From NCBI GenBank assembly GCA_021850605.1, contig JAJZLQ010000127.1, positions 1 to 33,486 on the forward strand: a DNA stretch of 33,486 nucleotides, given 5' to 3'. The position numbers were made by a program, and so were the translations under genes. Every line of letters begins with the position of its first letter. Positions within the stretch are counted from its first letter, which is position 1. This document shows positions 1 to 8,939 of this stretch, in pieces. The notes under the pieces are model-generated. The model was given only the letters and a program-made list of their open reading frames with translations, was not told the DNA's origin and made no database searches. This stretch comes from Actinomycetes bacterium. GTDB taxonomy: Bacteria; Actinomycetota; Acidimicrobiia; Acidimicrobiales; Acidimicrobiaceae.

Positions 1-32
1 CCGAAGGCGATTAACCGGCCCTCGGGGTGATG

Positions 33-1169
33 TCAAGGAAGAGTCTCGGAACGGGGTAGTTTTTCCAGGCGCCGAAGGTGCCCCTCGATACCGTCGATAA
101 CCCGTTGGTGGCGTTCCATCTCCGAATCCCAGCCCCGCTCTCGAGCGTCATCTCGCAATTCGACAACGTCTGCGAGTTGGCGCCTGAGCGCGCCTTGGAA
201 TATCGGCCCGGGGGCGAAGTTTTCGCAGGTCTCGCAGACGTTCGCATATTGACACGGGCCTGCTACCAGATGACGTGAGCAGTAGCCCGAGGCCAGGCGG
301 GTCTTCAGCATCTCCGAATGGATCCATTCGACGCGCTCCGGAACGAAATTGGCACTCGGGCCCGCGAGCGGGACAGGTGCCGGGGAGCCATCTTGTGCAT
401 GGCCTCGTCGTATGCCTCCTTCACGGTATCGGATGCGAGATGCGCATAACGCAAGGTCATCTCCGGGGTGACGTGACCAAGTAGTGCCATCAGGACGTGC
501 AGGCTCATCCCGCCGTTGATGAGCATGGTCCCGTAGGTGTGCCTCAGTTGATGCGGCGTCACGTGTAAGGGTCTGCCGGACTGGTCGAGAAGCCCGGCAA
601 TCTTCACCGCAGTGGCGAGGCCGCGCCTGATTCTCGCGCCGCCCATTTGGTGACCCGAGATCATGAACAGGAAATCGGTCGGCTTATTGGTGCGTGGGTG
701 GGGAATCGGGCGCTGACGCCCACGCAGTGCCACCCACTCGTCGAAGGCGCTGAGTGTGGTGTCGTCAAGGGGCACCGTGCGCTCGGTGTTGAGCTTTCCA
801 ATTGGCACACGCAGCCAACTTCCGTGTCGCGGGAAGTCCATCAGGCAGCCAAGTTCCAGATCGAGCAGTTCGCCGAGCCTCATTCCAGTGCCTCGGAGTA
901 TCTGGATTGCGCATCGCGAAGCCGGATCTGGTATGCCCGTAACCCCTTCCATCAGAGCGGCGTCGACCAGGGGTGGCAAGGCGCGCCGGGCTGGAGATGC
1001 CCGACTCATCCCAAACACGTCTTGCGACGAGGTTGGCTGTGCGGGCAATCGGGATGTACGAGCCCCACAGCGAGGAACGCGAGATCGGCTTGCGCACCAT
1101 GATTAGGGAAATCCGCGCCGCGCCCGGGTCAATACCGCTTCCCGGGTGAGCGGTTGGTAGCTCTGGCAA
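33..1169 (-). pseudogene. Tyrosine recombinase / site-specific integrase, frameshifted remnant
   Basis: ORF 305-1048(-) has the catalytic C-terminal domain (GTGMRLGELLDL, HQLRHTYGTMLINGG, LLGHVTPEMTLRYAHLASDTVKEAYDE). The C-terminal Cys-rich tail (MLKTRLASGYCSRHLVAGPCQYANVCETCENF) continues in another frame (33-311), with the switch near 349-362 where the alternative frame reads ANFVPERVEWIHSEMLKT. N-terminal residues appear to lie in a third frame up to about 1169. Confidence 0.8.
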
Positions 1170-1193
1170 CCATCAAGTGTGGGGTCTCCAACG

Positions 1194-1209
1194 TCCATCC
1201 ATGGATGGA
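1194..1209. repeat. Perfect 16-bp palindrome TCCATCCATGGATGGA
   Basis: Direct reading: TCCATCCA|TGGATGGA is its own reverse complement. It lies just outside the 5' side of the integrase remnant. Confidence 0.8.
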
Positions 1210-1508
1210 GAACGGCTAAGCCTGGACGTCGAGTGCCCGGGCCTGCCCTTTGGCCTACGGAGACAGCGCGGCCGCACGCTCGATGGGAGATTTGGGCGTC
1301 CTCGGCCTCAGAGGAGATCGCGCCGCGGCGTTGGTCGGGGTAAGATCCCGCGCATAGCCTCGTTGGAGGGACAGCTTTTCGTTGGAGGGCCGCACGCCGT
1401 AGTATGGGCCCCTCGCGGGGTATTGGCGCAGCCGCGGCACGAGCCCTCGATAGTGCAAGCGCCCGTGTTGCGCTTGTCGCACGGAGCGGCACCTAGCTCC
1501 TCGAGGTC

Positions 1509-1788
1509 GCCGGCGAACTCGATCACGATCCCGTCGTCTTGCTCGGCGACATGGCCGAGGTTGCATCTCCGCTGGCAATCGGACGGCAAGCTCTCGATGC
1601 GCTCGGAAGCGTCGATGTCTTGGTGAACAATGCCGCTGCGGCAGTGCGGCTCGATGCGGTAGATACCGATGCCGCCATCATCGACGAGATGCTGGCGGTG
1701 AACGTCCGCGCCCCTCTTTTGCTGTTCGCGAGCCTCGTGTCGTCGATGATCGAGGCTGGCCGCGGCTCGATCAACTGGATTCGCCCAC
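1509..1788 (+). pseudogene. Short-chain dehydrogenase/reductase (SDR) internal fragment
   Basis: Frame reads ...DHDPVVLLGDMAEVASPLAIGRQALDALGSVDVLVNNAAAAVRLDAVDTDAAIIDEMLAVNVRAPLLLFASLVSSMIEAGRGSI, the SDR NNAA region plus the N-V-x-A-P helix. A stop lies just upstream in frame and SDR similarity ends after GRGSI, so there is no catalytic YxxxK part. Confidence 0.7.
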
Positions 1789-1849
1789 GGTGCTGTAATG
1801 GCCGGCGCCGGCGTGGCTTAACCGACGTGTTCGTGGTGTTTCTTATAGG

Positions 1850-1917
1850 TGGTTTTTCAGTGGTGAACCCGTGGGCGACGCGAAGCGTCATCCACGGGGG
1901 AGCACCAACCCCAACCA
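1850..1917. repeat. Long multi-segment inverted repeat / hairpin
   Basis: Nested arms TGGTT / TGGTG / CCCGTGG / GACGC - GAA - GCGTC / CCACGGG / CACCA / AACCA with small internal loops. Confidence 0.7.
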
Positions 1918-2240
1918 AACGCTTCCCAAATTGGTCCCGTCGAGGGTCGTTGCGGACGTTGTAACGAATATCTTCGATAATGGAAGCTTCGCTGGCTAGT
2001 TGTGAGCTGGAATCGGAATCGCCGAGGGACCCGTACCGTATAGTCGCCACTCCGGGGGACGTCCTGGCCTCCACCGTGCTGAACTCCGACAATCTCCGAT
2101 TGGGAGTTCCAGCGGTTTACCGCGAGGAAGATTTTGGCCGAGGTGGCGTGAGGTGCTTCAATTGGCAAGGCGGACTCGCCAGCCGTTCCCTTGATTGCGG
2201 TAATGCGCAGGTGGTCGTAGGAGTCGGAGGGAAAGTACAA

Positions 2241-2588
2241 GTGAGACGGCGGATGCTCAAATCCAAGATTCATCGAGCCACGGTTACTGGAGCCGACCTC
2301 AACTACGTTGGCTCGGTCAGTATCGACTCGGAATTGCTTGTGGCTGCCGACATCATGGAAAACGAGCAAGTGACGGTATTGGACGTCAATAACGGTGCTC
2401 GGTTCGAAACCTACGCGATCACTGGCAAATCAGGCGAAGTTTGTCTCAATGGAGCCGCTGCGAGGCTCGTCCACGTCGGCGATACGGTTATTCTCCTCAC
2501 CTACGCCGACTACGACGAGCAAGAGCTTCGCACTTATGCTCCTCGTGTCGTCCACGTCGGCGAAAACAATCGAGCCGTCGTCCACTGA
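2241..2588 (+). CDS. panD: Aspartate 1-decarboxylase (pyruvoyl-dependent)
   Basis: [38 protein letters not shown]...[39 protein letters not shown]...; the Gly-Ser processing site (YVGSVSID) is present. GTG start at 2241 preceded by GGAGGG, so the ORF-track start at 1980 is too far upstream. Confidence 0.95.
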   Translation: MRRRMLKSKIHRATVTGADLNYVGSVSIDSELLVAADIMENEQVTVLDVNNGARFETYAITGKSGEVCLNGAAARLVHVGDTVILLTYADYDEQELRTYAPRVVHVGENNRAVVH

Positions 2589-3094
2589 GCCCCGCAGGGA
2601 TGGGTTCCCTAAGGATGATTCTTGCGTTCGCGCCACGTTGCGATCGCGCCGAACTGCTCGTGCCCACCAGGAAGATAAACCGCCTTCAGCGCTTTTGGAG
2701 GAGACGTGGCAGGCGGGTGGGGGCGTAGCTCGCGGCGGACATTGCAGCCACGAAGTACGCGCGTATACGAGTGGTTCTTGCTGTCGGGGAAGCTTGAGCA
2801 AGGAGGTCTGTGGACCAAAGCGCCCTGGTCAGCTCCGGGCTCGGGGGCGCTTCGGCTTTTGAATTGTCCGCCGATGGTCCCAGCACCGGCCGAGCGGGCT
2901 TGGAGGCATCTGCTGCCTCTCGCGGTGCCAGCCGTCGCCTACTGCCTCACCATGAAGTACGGATCAGAGCCAGCGGCATTGGTGCGCATCTGATCAAATT
3001 CTCTCGGCGTCGCCCGGCAAACTACGTAAGACCGAGTCAATCGTCGTTTTGCGGCCTGGTGCCGTAAGCGACAGGTGCCGGGCGGCGGGCCGGC

Positions 3095-4294
3095 CTACAG
3101 GTGATCCACCGAGGGGGGTGTTGGTCCGTGTTCGTCCGCGCGTTGGCCGAATTCGGCGTAGGCCTGGTGCAGGATTTGTGCAACCTCGGCTCGCGAGAAT
3201 TGAGGAGGCAGCTGGGCGGCATCGCTAAGCATGCGTCGGACCGCGGTTCCCGAAAGATGAAGATGGTGCTCGGCTCCATGTGGGCAGGTTCTTCGAGAGG
3301 CAACCTGTTCGCAACGCTTGCAGTAGAAGGAATGCTCGAACTTGAGCACCTGGATGCCGAGCGCGGACGGGTCTATTATGTCGAAGATCTTTTGCGACGC
3401 GTAGGTCTCGTAGAAGTCGCCTACGCCGGCGTGATCGCGTCCAACGATAAAGTGGGTGCAGCCGTAATTCTTCCTGGCGATCGCGTGCAGCACGGCCTCT
3501 CGCGGCCCCGCGTACCGCATCGGCGCCGGATAGACCCCTAGCAGCACCCGTGACGACGGGTAATAGTTCTGCAGCAGCGCCCTATAGGCCGCCATACGCG
3601 TTCCGGCCGGGATGTCGTCGGCCTTGGTTGCCCCCACCAACGGGTTTAGGAACAGCCCATCAATGATTTCAAGGGCCACCTTGTGTAGGTATTCGTGGGC
3701 GCGGTGAACCGGGTTGCGGGTTTGGAACGCAACGATGCTCCGCCATCCGCGCTCGGCGAAGATACGCCGTGTGTCGTTTGGTTTGTAGTACTCGGTACCG
3801 CGATATCCCCTAGGCATGACGTGGAAGGAGAGGCTTCCTGCCACGGCGAGGGGGCCTTCCTTGAGCAGGGCGGCCACGCCCGGATGGGAAGTAGAGGTCG
3901 TGCCGTAGACGCGGTTCGCCTCGGTGTCCAGGTCGACTTCGAACACCTCGGCTATCTCGAGAGTTGCCAGGTGGACACCTTTGGACTTGAGCCGAACTCT
4001 CCGGTGCTTTGGCGCGAGAGACCTTCCGGGTAGTTGCAGTGTTATCGGAATTGGCCAGAGCTCCCCTGAGGGAAGCGACATGTCCTCTACCACTGTTTTC
4101 CATGCAAGCTGGTCCATAAAGCCCGTAAGCGGGGAGTAGGCGCCAAGGCCGATCATCTCCAAGTCGCCCAAGACGCGCGGTGAGCACTCCACGTCGAGAT
4201 CGGTGGACTTGGGTGTATCGGGTGCTACTAGATCGAAGTGCGTCAGCTCACCGCCGTGCGGCAATGGTAGCCATGGCCAGGAGGTCGTGTTCAT
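3095..4294 (-). CDS. sat: Sulfate adenylyltransferase (ATP sulfurylase, Sat type)
   Basis: 399 aa; motifs QTRNPVHRAHEYLHKVALE, PLVGATKADDIPA, GRDHAGVGDFY; EHSFYCKRCEQVASRRTCPHG zinc-like segment. Confidence 0.95.
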   Translation of the reverse strand: MNTTSWPWLPLPHGGELTHFDLVAPDTPKSTDLDVECSPRVLGDLEMIGLGAYSPLTGFMDQLAWKTVVEDMSLPSGELWPIPITLQLPGRSLAPKHRRVRLKSKGVHLATLEIAEVFEVDLDTEANRVYGTTSTSHPGVAALLKEGPLAVAGSLSFHVMPRGYRGTEYYKPNDTRRIFAERGWRSIVAFQTRNPVHRAHEYLHKVALEIIDGLFLNPLVGATKADDIPAGTRMAAYRALLQNYYPSSRVLLGVYPAPMRYAGPREAVLHAIARKNYGCTHFIVGRDHAGVGDFYETYASQKIFDIIDPSALGIQVLKFEHSFYCKRCEQVASRRTCPHGAEHHLHLSGTAVRRMLSDAAQLPPQFSRAEVAQILHQAYAEFGQRADEHGPTPPSVDHL

Positions 4295-4352
4295 GATGGG
4301 GTCCTTGCTACTGTCGTAAACTGTCGCTCACGCTGTCTCGTCGAGGCCGCAT

Positions 4353-5012
4353 TCATCCAACGCCCCCCGGCGATCGAGTCTTGGAGTTCGTCCAGATCCC
4401 ACATTCCGTGCGCGCCTGTCCCTCGAACCGGCCGGCGCGCGGATCCTCGCCCGCCCTGACGGCTCTTGTGCAGGGCCAGCACCCCATGGACAGGAATCCC
4501 TCGAGATAAAGTGGGTGCAGGGGAAGATCGGCCTCCTGCCGGTAGGCTTCCAGATCCTTTCGGGTCCAGGCGATGAGGGGGTTGATCCGGACCGGATCGC
4601 CTTGCTCCACCTCCGCCAACGCTCCACGGGTCGTGGCGGAGTCCCTGGTACGCGCGTTGAGCAAGGCCGGAATGTTGCGCCGGGCCAAGTAATCGTAAAG
4701 CGGGGCAACCTTGTTTACCGCGCAGCAGCGCTGAGGGTCGGACAGGTATAGCGCCTCGGCGCTACCCTCACCATCAAGGGTGACAAACTGAGCCTGTCCG
4801 TAGCGGTTCTTGAGCAAGTCCCAAAAGTCGAGCGTCTGCGGGAAGTGATAGCCGGTATCGACAAAGAGGACCTCTCCGGAGAATCCTGCATTGACCGCCA
4901 CGTCTATGAGCACGCTGCCCGAGATGTTCAGGCCGGTCGTGATGGCCAGTCCTGGATGGTGCGCCAGCGCCCATTCGATGCGCGCCCGTGTCGCCTCAAG
5001 CAATTCGTTCAC
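4353..5012 (-). CDS. cysH: Phosphoadenylyl-/adenylyl-sulfate reductase with [4Fe-4S] Cys motif
   Basis: SGSVLIDVAVNAG, FVDTGYHFPQT, RCCAVNKVAPL, GCWPCTRAVRAGEDPRAGRF, ECGIW. GTG start; overlaps the cysC stop. Confidence 0.92.
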   Translation of the reverse strand: MNELLEATRARIEWALAHHPGLAITTGLNISGSVLIDVAVNAGFSGEVLFVDTGYHFPQTLDFWDLLKNRYGQAQFVTLDGEGSAEALYLSDPQRCCAVNKVAPLYDYLARRNIPALLNARTRDSATTRGALAEVEQGDPVRINPLIAWTRKDLEAYRQEADLPLHPLYLEGFLSMGCWPCTRAVRAGEDPRAGRFEGQARTECGIWTNSKTRSPGGVG

Positions 5013-5544
5013 CGAGTTCTCCCTTCGAGCGCAGGAGTTCGAGCACCCGGTCCACGCATTCCGTAAGCGCCATTTCCGAAGTATCCAGCATCAGCGCTGG
5101 ATGCTCGGGCGTCTCATAGGGGTCATTCACGCCGGTCAGTCCTTGCAGTTCGCCACGTGCGGCTTTGGCGTAAAGAGCCTTGGTGTCGCGGGCCCGCAGA
5201 ACCTCCAAAGGCGCATGCACGAACACCTCGAGTCCTTGCTTGGACGCCTGGAGGGCCTCTGCGCGAGAGTCCCGGTATGGGCTTATGGCTGATACCAGGG
5301 CGGTGACGCCATTTCGCGTTAGCAGGTGGGCGATATAGCCGAGGCGGCGCACCTGCAGGTCGCGGTCAGCTCGCGAAAAGCCCAGGTCAGGAGAGATGAA
5401 TGAACGAATCTCGTCGCCGTCAAGGATCTCGACCGGGATGCGCCGGCTTTCCAACTGGCCGGCGACGGCGCGCGCGATCGTCGTCTTGCCCGCGCCCGAT
5501 AGGCCGGTGAACCAGACCAGAGGGGCGTGAAGCTGGTTAGTCAT
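4996..5544 (-). CDS. cysC: Adenylyl-sulfate kinase
   Basis: WFTGLSGAGKTTIARAVAGQL P-loop, LDGDEIRSFIS, LGFSRADRDLQVRRLGYIAHLL, SPYRDSRAEA. Confidence 0.93.
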   Translation of the reverse strand: MTNQLHAPLVWFTGLSGAGKTTIARAVAGQLESRRIPVEILDGDEIRSFISPDLGFSRADRDLQVRRLGYIAHLLTRNGVTALVSAISPYRDSRAEALQASKQGLEVFVHAPLEVLRARDTKALYAKAARGELQGLTGVNDPYETPEHPALMLDTSEMALTECVDRVLELLRSKGELGERIA

Positions 5545-6188
5545 GCTTGGAGGGCTCCTTTGCTTTTGCGGAAGTCGGGTAGTCGGTGCGTCGGTCTCGA
5601 GGCACGCGGGACAGACGGTGATGCGGCCCTGTGACCGCAGCGATAAAGGCTTCGCAGTTTGGACTCGCGGTCGGGCCAGTCAATTCCCGAGGGGGCGATG
5701 CCGTTGTCCTTAAAGGCTGCGCGATCCGACCGGAGCTGCTCGAAGACGACACGATCCTCGGCAGTTATCGTTGCTACAAGTCTGTCGGCAAGGCCCTTTG
5801 CGAAGGCGGGAGCCGCTCCACTGCTCGAGACGGCCAGCAGCAGTCCGGGATGAGCTTCACGTACCGACACGTGGTAGAAATCGCAGGTCTCGGGCTCGTC
5901 AACCGTATTGAGAAGAAAGCCGAAGCGCCGGGCGTAGGTTGCCAAAAGCCGGTTCAAGGCTTTGTTACGGTCGACGGCTATTACAACTTGCGCGTCGGCC
6001 AGGTCTGAGGCGGAGGGCATCCCGCGCTTCCGCCACTTCAGCATGTTCTCGCATTCCGGGCAGTGCTCGGGCCCGAAGGCGACGATCTCGGCATTCTCGG
6101 CCGCTGCTGCGACTATGCGTCGATGCCGTTCAATGCCTGAACCCACGACGGCGATCTTGCGCCCGTTCAGGAGGAGCGAGATGATCAC
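5541..6188 (-). CDS. Precorrin-2 dehydrogenase / sirohydrochlorin ferrochelatase-like (siroheme synthase N-terminal domain)
   Basis: ISLLLNGRKIAVVGSGIERHRRI; DAQVVIAVDRNKALNRLL; NTVDEPETCDFYHVSVREAHPGLLLAVSSSGAAPAFAKGLADRL; overlaps its neighbours in the operon. Confidence 0.87.
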   Translation of the reverse strand: MIISLLLNGRKIAVVGSGIERHRRIVAAAAENAEIVAFGPEHCPECENMLKWRKRGMPSASDLADAQVVIAVDRNKALNRLLATYARRFGFLLNTVDEPETCDFYHVSVREAHPGLLLAVSSSGAAPAFAKGLADRLVATITAEDRVVFEQLRSDRAAFKDNGIAPSGIDWPDRESKLRSLYRCGHRAASPSVPRASRPTHRLPDFRKSKGALQA

Positions 6189-7912
6189 TTCGCAACCTCC
6201 AGTGCACGCCGCAGGCGCCTGGGGGCCGGCTTCAGGTCGTCGCGTCGGGCGAGGCCGGTTCTCGTGGCGAAGGTGCCAAAACGCTCGTCGCCGTCACGGT
6301 TAGCAAGGAAGAGGGAGAGCAATCGCCGCAATGTCGGGATTATCTCATCGCGGTCGACATCCTCGGCAAACAGCGCGTTTAACCGTCGTCCGTTCGAGGT
6401 ATCTCCCAAGTACATGTCGTAAGATCTTTTCGTTCGTCCGACCAGGCCGATTTCCCCCAGGTAGGGCCGGGCGCAGCCGTTAGGACAGCCGGTTATGCGG
6501 ACTTCCAAGGCTAGGTCGGGTACTCCCAGGGACGACAGGCACAAAGACAGCTCTTCGAGCAGTTCTGGCAGGTAGCGCTCCGACTCCGCCAGTGCCAGCC
6601 CGCAAGTGGGCAGCCCGACGCAGGCAAAGGACTCTCTTTGCAGCGGTGTAAGCATGGAGTCCACCGGCAAAGCTAAATCAGCTAGTCGTTCGATGATCAG
6701 GTCGGTCTGGTTGGACGCAAGATCGTAGAGGACCATGTCTCCCCGTGCTGTAATCGCCAGTGAGGGCTTGAACTCTTTGACGAAGTCCCGCAGTCGATCG
6801 AGAAGTGGGCCGGCCATGGAGTTCGCGATGCGCCCCGAGGGGAGCTTGATCCCCAGGCCGAAGTGCCCATCTCCTTGGTCGGTGCGTGCAAGATGGTCCC
6901 GGGTACGGGAGAACGTGTCCGGTGTGGTCGGGAGGATCCTGACGCCTGAGCGACGCTCCACCTCGGCACGGATCCGGTCTATTCCCCACTCGCCGACAAG
7001 GTATTTCAGCCGGGCGTGAGAACGGTCGCCTCGGTCGCCGTACTCCCGCTGGAGGGCAATAACACTGTCGCAGATCGCAAGGACGTCGTCGCGGCTCACC
7101 TCGCCGAGCAGCTCCGCAACACGAGCCAGGGTCGTGTCGTCGCTATGGCTTCTGCCGAGTCCGCCGCCTACGTAGACCCTCACCTTTGAGGGGTCCTGGG
7201 CGTCGATAACCAAGCCAAGGTCGTTGGCGAGGACGTCGACGCAATTGTCCGCTGAGGTGGCGATGGCAATCTTGAACTTGCGCGGGAGCATCTCCGGGCC
7301 GTATATAGAACTGTCGATGGGTGGCGCCCCAAGCACTTCGTTGGGCACTCGCGTCCCGTCGATCCACAGCTGCAAGTAGGCGTCGGCCGGGGCCTTGTAG
7401 CGGCGTGACAGGTCATTGGCGAGCCGTTCCAGGCCCAGGTCCTTTACTGCTGATTCGATGCCGACGCAGGCTACTACGTTCCTCACGACATCGCCGCATC
7501 CTCCCCAGGTGGTAAGGAGGGACTCGTTGATGGCGCTAATTACCACGCCCAGCTCATGCTTCGATATGAAGTGCAGCTGGATGCCTTGGCGAGTGGTCAG
7601 GCGGAGAGATTGGCTTCCCGTGCGACGCGCAAGGGTGTCAAGACTCAGGTATTGGTCGGCGCTGAGCCGGCCGCCAGGAATGGCAACCCTGACCATGTAG
7701 ATGTGCTCCAAGGGCTGCCCTGCGCGTTTGCGTACAGCCCGTACGTCGCGGTTGTCCTGTGCGTAGACTCCGTGAAATTTTAGGAGCTGCTTGCTTTCCC
7801 CGCCAACTTCGGGGTGCTCGTTGCGGATCTCCGTTTCCAGATCGCCCATAAGCAGGCGCGAGGCCTCCTTGATCCGCTCGATCTCGCTTCTAGTGGTCGT
7901 ATGCTCGCCCAC
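6185..7912 (-). CDS. Nitrite/sulfite reductase hemoprotein, likely assimilatory sulfite reductase
   Basis: 575 aa; RLTTRQGIQLHFI, GCGDVVRNVVAC, CVGLPTCGLALAESERYLPELL, RITGCPNGCARPYLGEIGLVGR (siroheme/[4Fe-4S] Cys motifs); first gene of the sulfur operon. Confidence 0.93.
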   Translation of the reverse strand: MGEHTTTRSEIERIKEASRLLMGDLETEIRNEHPEVGGESKQLLKFHGVYAQDNRDVRAVRKRAGQPLEHIYMVRVAIPGGRLSADQYLSLDTLARRTGSQSLRLTTRQGIQLHFISKHELGVVISAINESLLTTWGGCGDVVRNVVACVGIESAVKDLGLERLANDLSRRYKAPADAYLQLWIDGTRVPNEVLGAPPIDSSIYGPEMLPRKFKIAIATSADNCVDVLANDLGLVIDAQDPSKVRVYVGGGLGRSHSDDTTLARVAELLGEVSRDDVLAICDSVIALQREYGDRGDRSHARLKYLVGEWGIDRIRAEVERRSGVRILPTTPDTFSRTRDHLARTDQGDGHFGLGIKLPSGRIANSMAGPLLDRLRDFVKEFKPSLAITARGDMVLYDLASNQTDLIIERLADLALPVDSMLTPLQRESFACVGLPTCGLALAESERYLPELLEELSLCLSSLGVPDLALEVRITGCPNGCARPYLGEIGLVGRTKRSYDMYLGDTSNGRRLNALFAEDVDRDEIIPTLRRLLSLFLANRDGDERFGTFATRTGLARRDDLKPAPRRLRRALEVAK

Positions 7913-7931
7913 AGGTACGCTCCCCGGGTTA

Positions 7932-7956
7932 AAAGTCGACTAATCCGATCAACTTT
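7932..7956. promoter_or_regulatory. Inverted repeat AAAGTCGA-N9-TCAACTTT upstream of the sulfur operon
   Basis: 7/8 arm complementarity in AT-rich DNA immediately upstream of the sulfite reductase start (7912, -). Confidence 0.4.
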
Positions 7957-8888
7957 ATAGGCTTTCGTGTCATGTACGGTCCTCGTTGGCGAAGGATGGG
8001 CATTTGCGGCCCAAATACGGCAGGTGAGAAGGGGGGAAGATCGGGCGTGGTGGGGCCGGATCTCCAAAAGGAGCGCCTGAGTTCAGTCATGAGGAGAGGA
8101 GCGACCGCCCCGGCTTTGAAGACCGGAGGCTCCGGCGTGGCAGATCGTCGGCCGGTGCCATTGGCATCATTTCGGTGGACGGAGAGCGATACCTCCTCCG
8201 GGTAACGGAATTCCTAAGAGGGGGAACCATCTTGGCGCAGTGGTCCCGGCCAGACAGTTTGCCGCGGACGCTCTGCCGCACTGCCCGGCGGTGGGCTCCC
8301 TCAGGAGGGCAGGGGGGCGATCCTGCGCTCGAGGCTGCAATGCCGATTGGGCGCGAGGGGGACTCCCCGGGATTCAGCCGACCTGGGCGCGACCAACTCT
8401 GCCCTGCCGGACGGGCCGAGCCCCCTATGAGTGAGGCCGATCGACGGGCCCATCCTGGTTTGTTGCCAGGATCCAGTCGGCGCCGTACCGCAGTATGAGA
8501 GGGGAACGGTGCCGACGAAGGCGGTGTGCACTTCGCGCTTCGCGGTATCTGCGTGCGTCGTCACCCTGAGGCTGCCGCAGGCCGGTGCGTGAAATTCCTG
8601 CGGATGGGTTGCTCAGCTCGCCGATCATCGGGCGGGAACACCGTTTCCCTCGCCACCGGGACAGGACGCAATGGATGGCGGCGGCGACGGCTAAGCGGTC
8701 CGGGGACGGGTGCCGGCGCCCTCGGGCGCAAGGTGGAGGGCCGGGACCCAGCGGTACTCGCTCGAATTCCGGCACCAAACCGTGAGAGGTTCTCGGGCCG
8801 GGCAGCAAGTCGGGTCATCTGCGCGGGTGGGCACGCCACAACTCCGAAAGTGCTTGCGTGACTACGTGGCTTTGTGGCATTGTTTTTA

Positions 8889-8914
8889 TAGTAGAAACTA
8901 GAAATAATATCTAG
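8889..8914. promoter_or_regulatory. Candidate operator TAGT-AGAA-ACTA overlapping CTAGAAATAATATCTAG
   Basis: Dyad in the promoter/leader of the hemerythrin gene; core TAGTAGAAACTAGAA is shared with 12672-12685. Confidence 0.5.
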
Positions 8915-8939
8915 AGGAATCGAATCGAAGGAGCAAGAG

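Noticed and set aside
1816-1917. Integron attC site: GCTTAAC (RYYYAAC-like) followed by a long hairpin near an integrase
   Set aside because: No matching GTTRRRY on the other side at a suitable distance, and the integrase lacks recognisable IntI features; kept only as an unexplained hairpin.
2467-2563. Direct repeat TCGTCCACGTCGGCGA within panD
   Set aside because: Explained by two similar peptide segments (LVHVGD / VVHVGE) in conserved PanD sequence.
7972-8560. Several overlapping ORFs between the sulfur operon and the hemerythrin gene
   Set aside because: No recognised domain in any frame; CCGGAGGCTCCGG (8123-8135) is a short GC palindrome expected in GC-rich DNA.
8752-8787. RYSLEFRHQTVR peptide resembling the start of IS3-family OrfA
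   Set aside because: Only about 12 residues with no continuing HTH; too short to call a mobile-element remnant.
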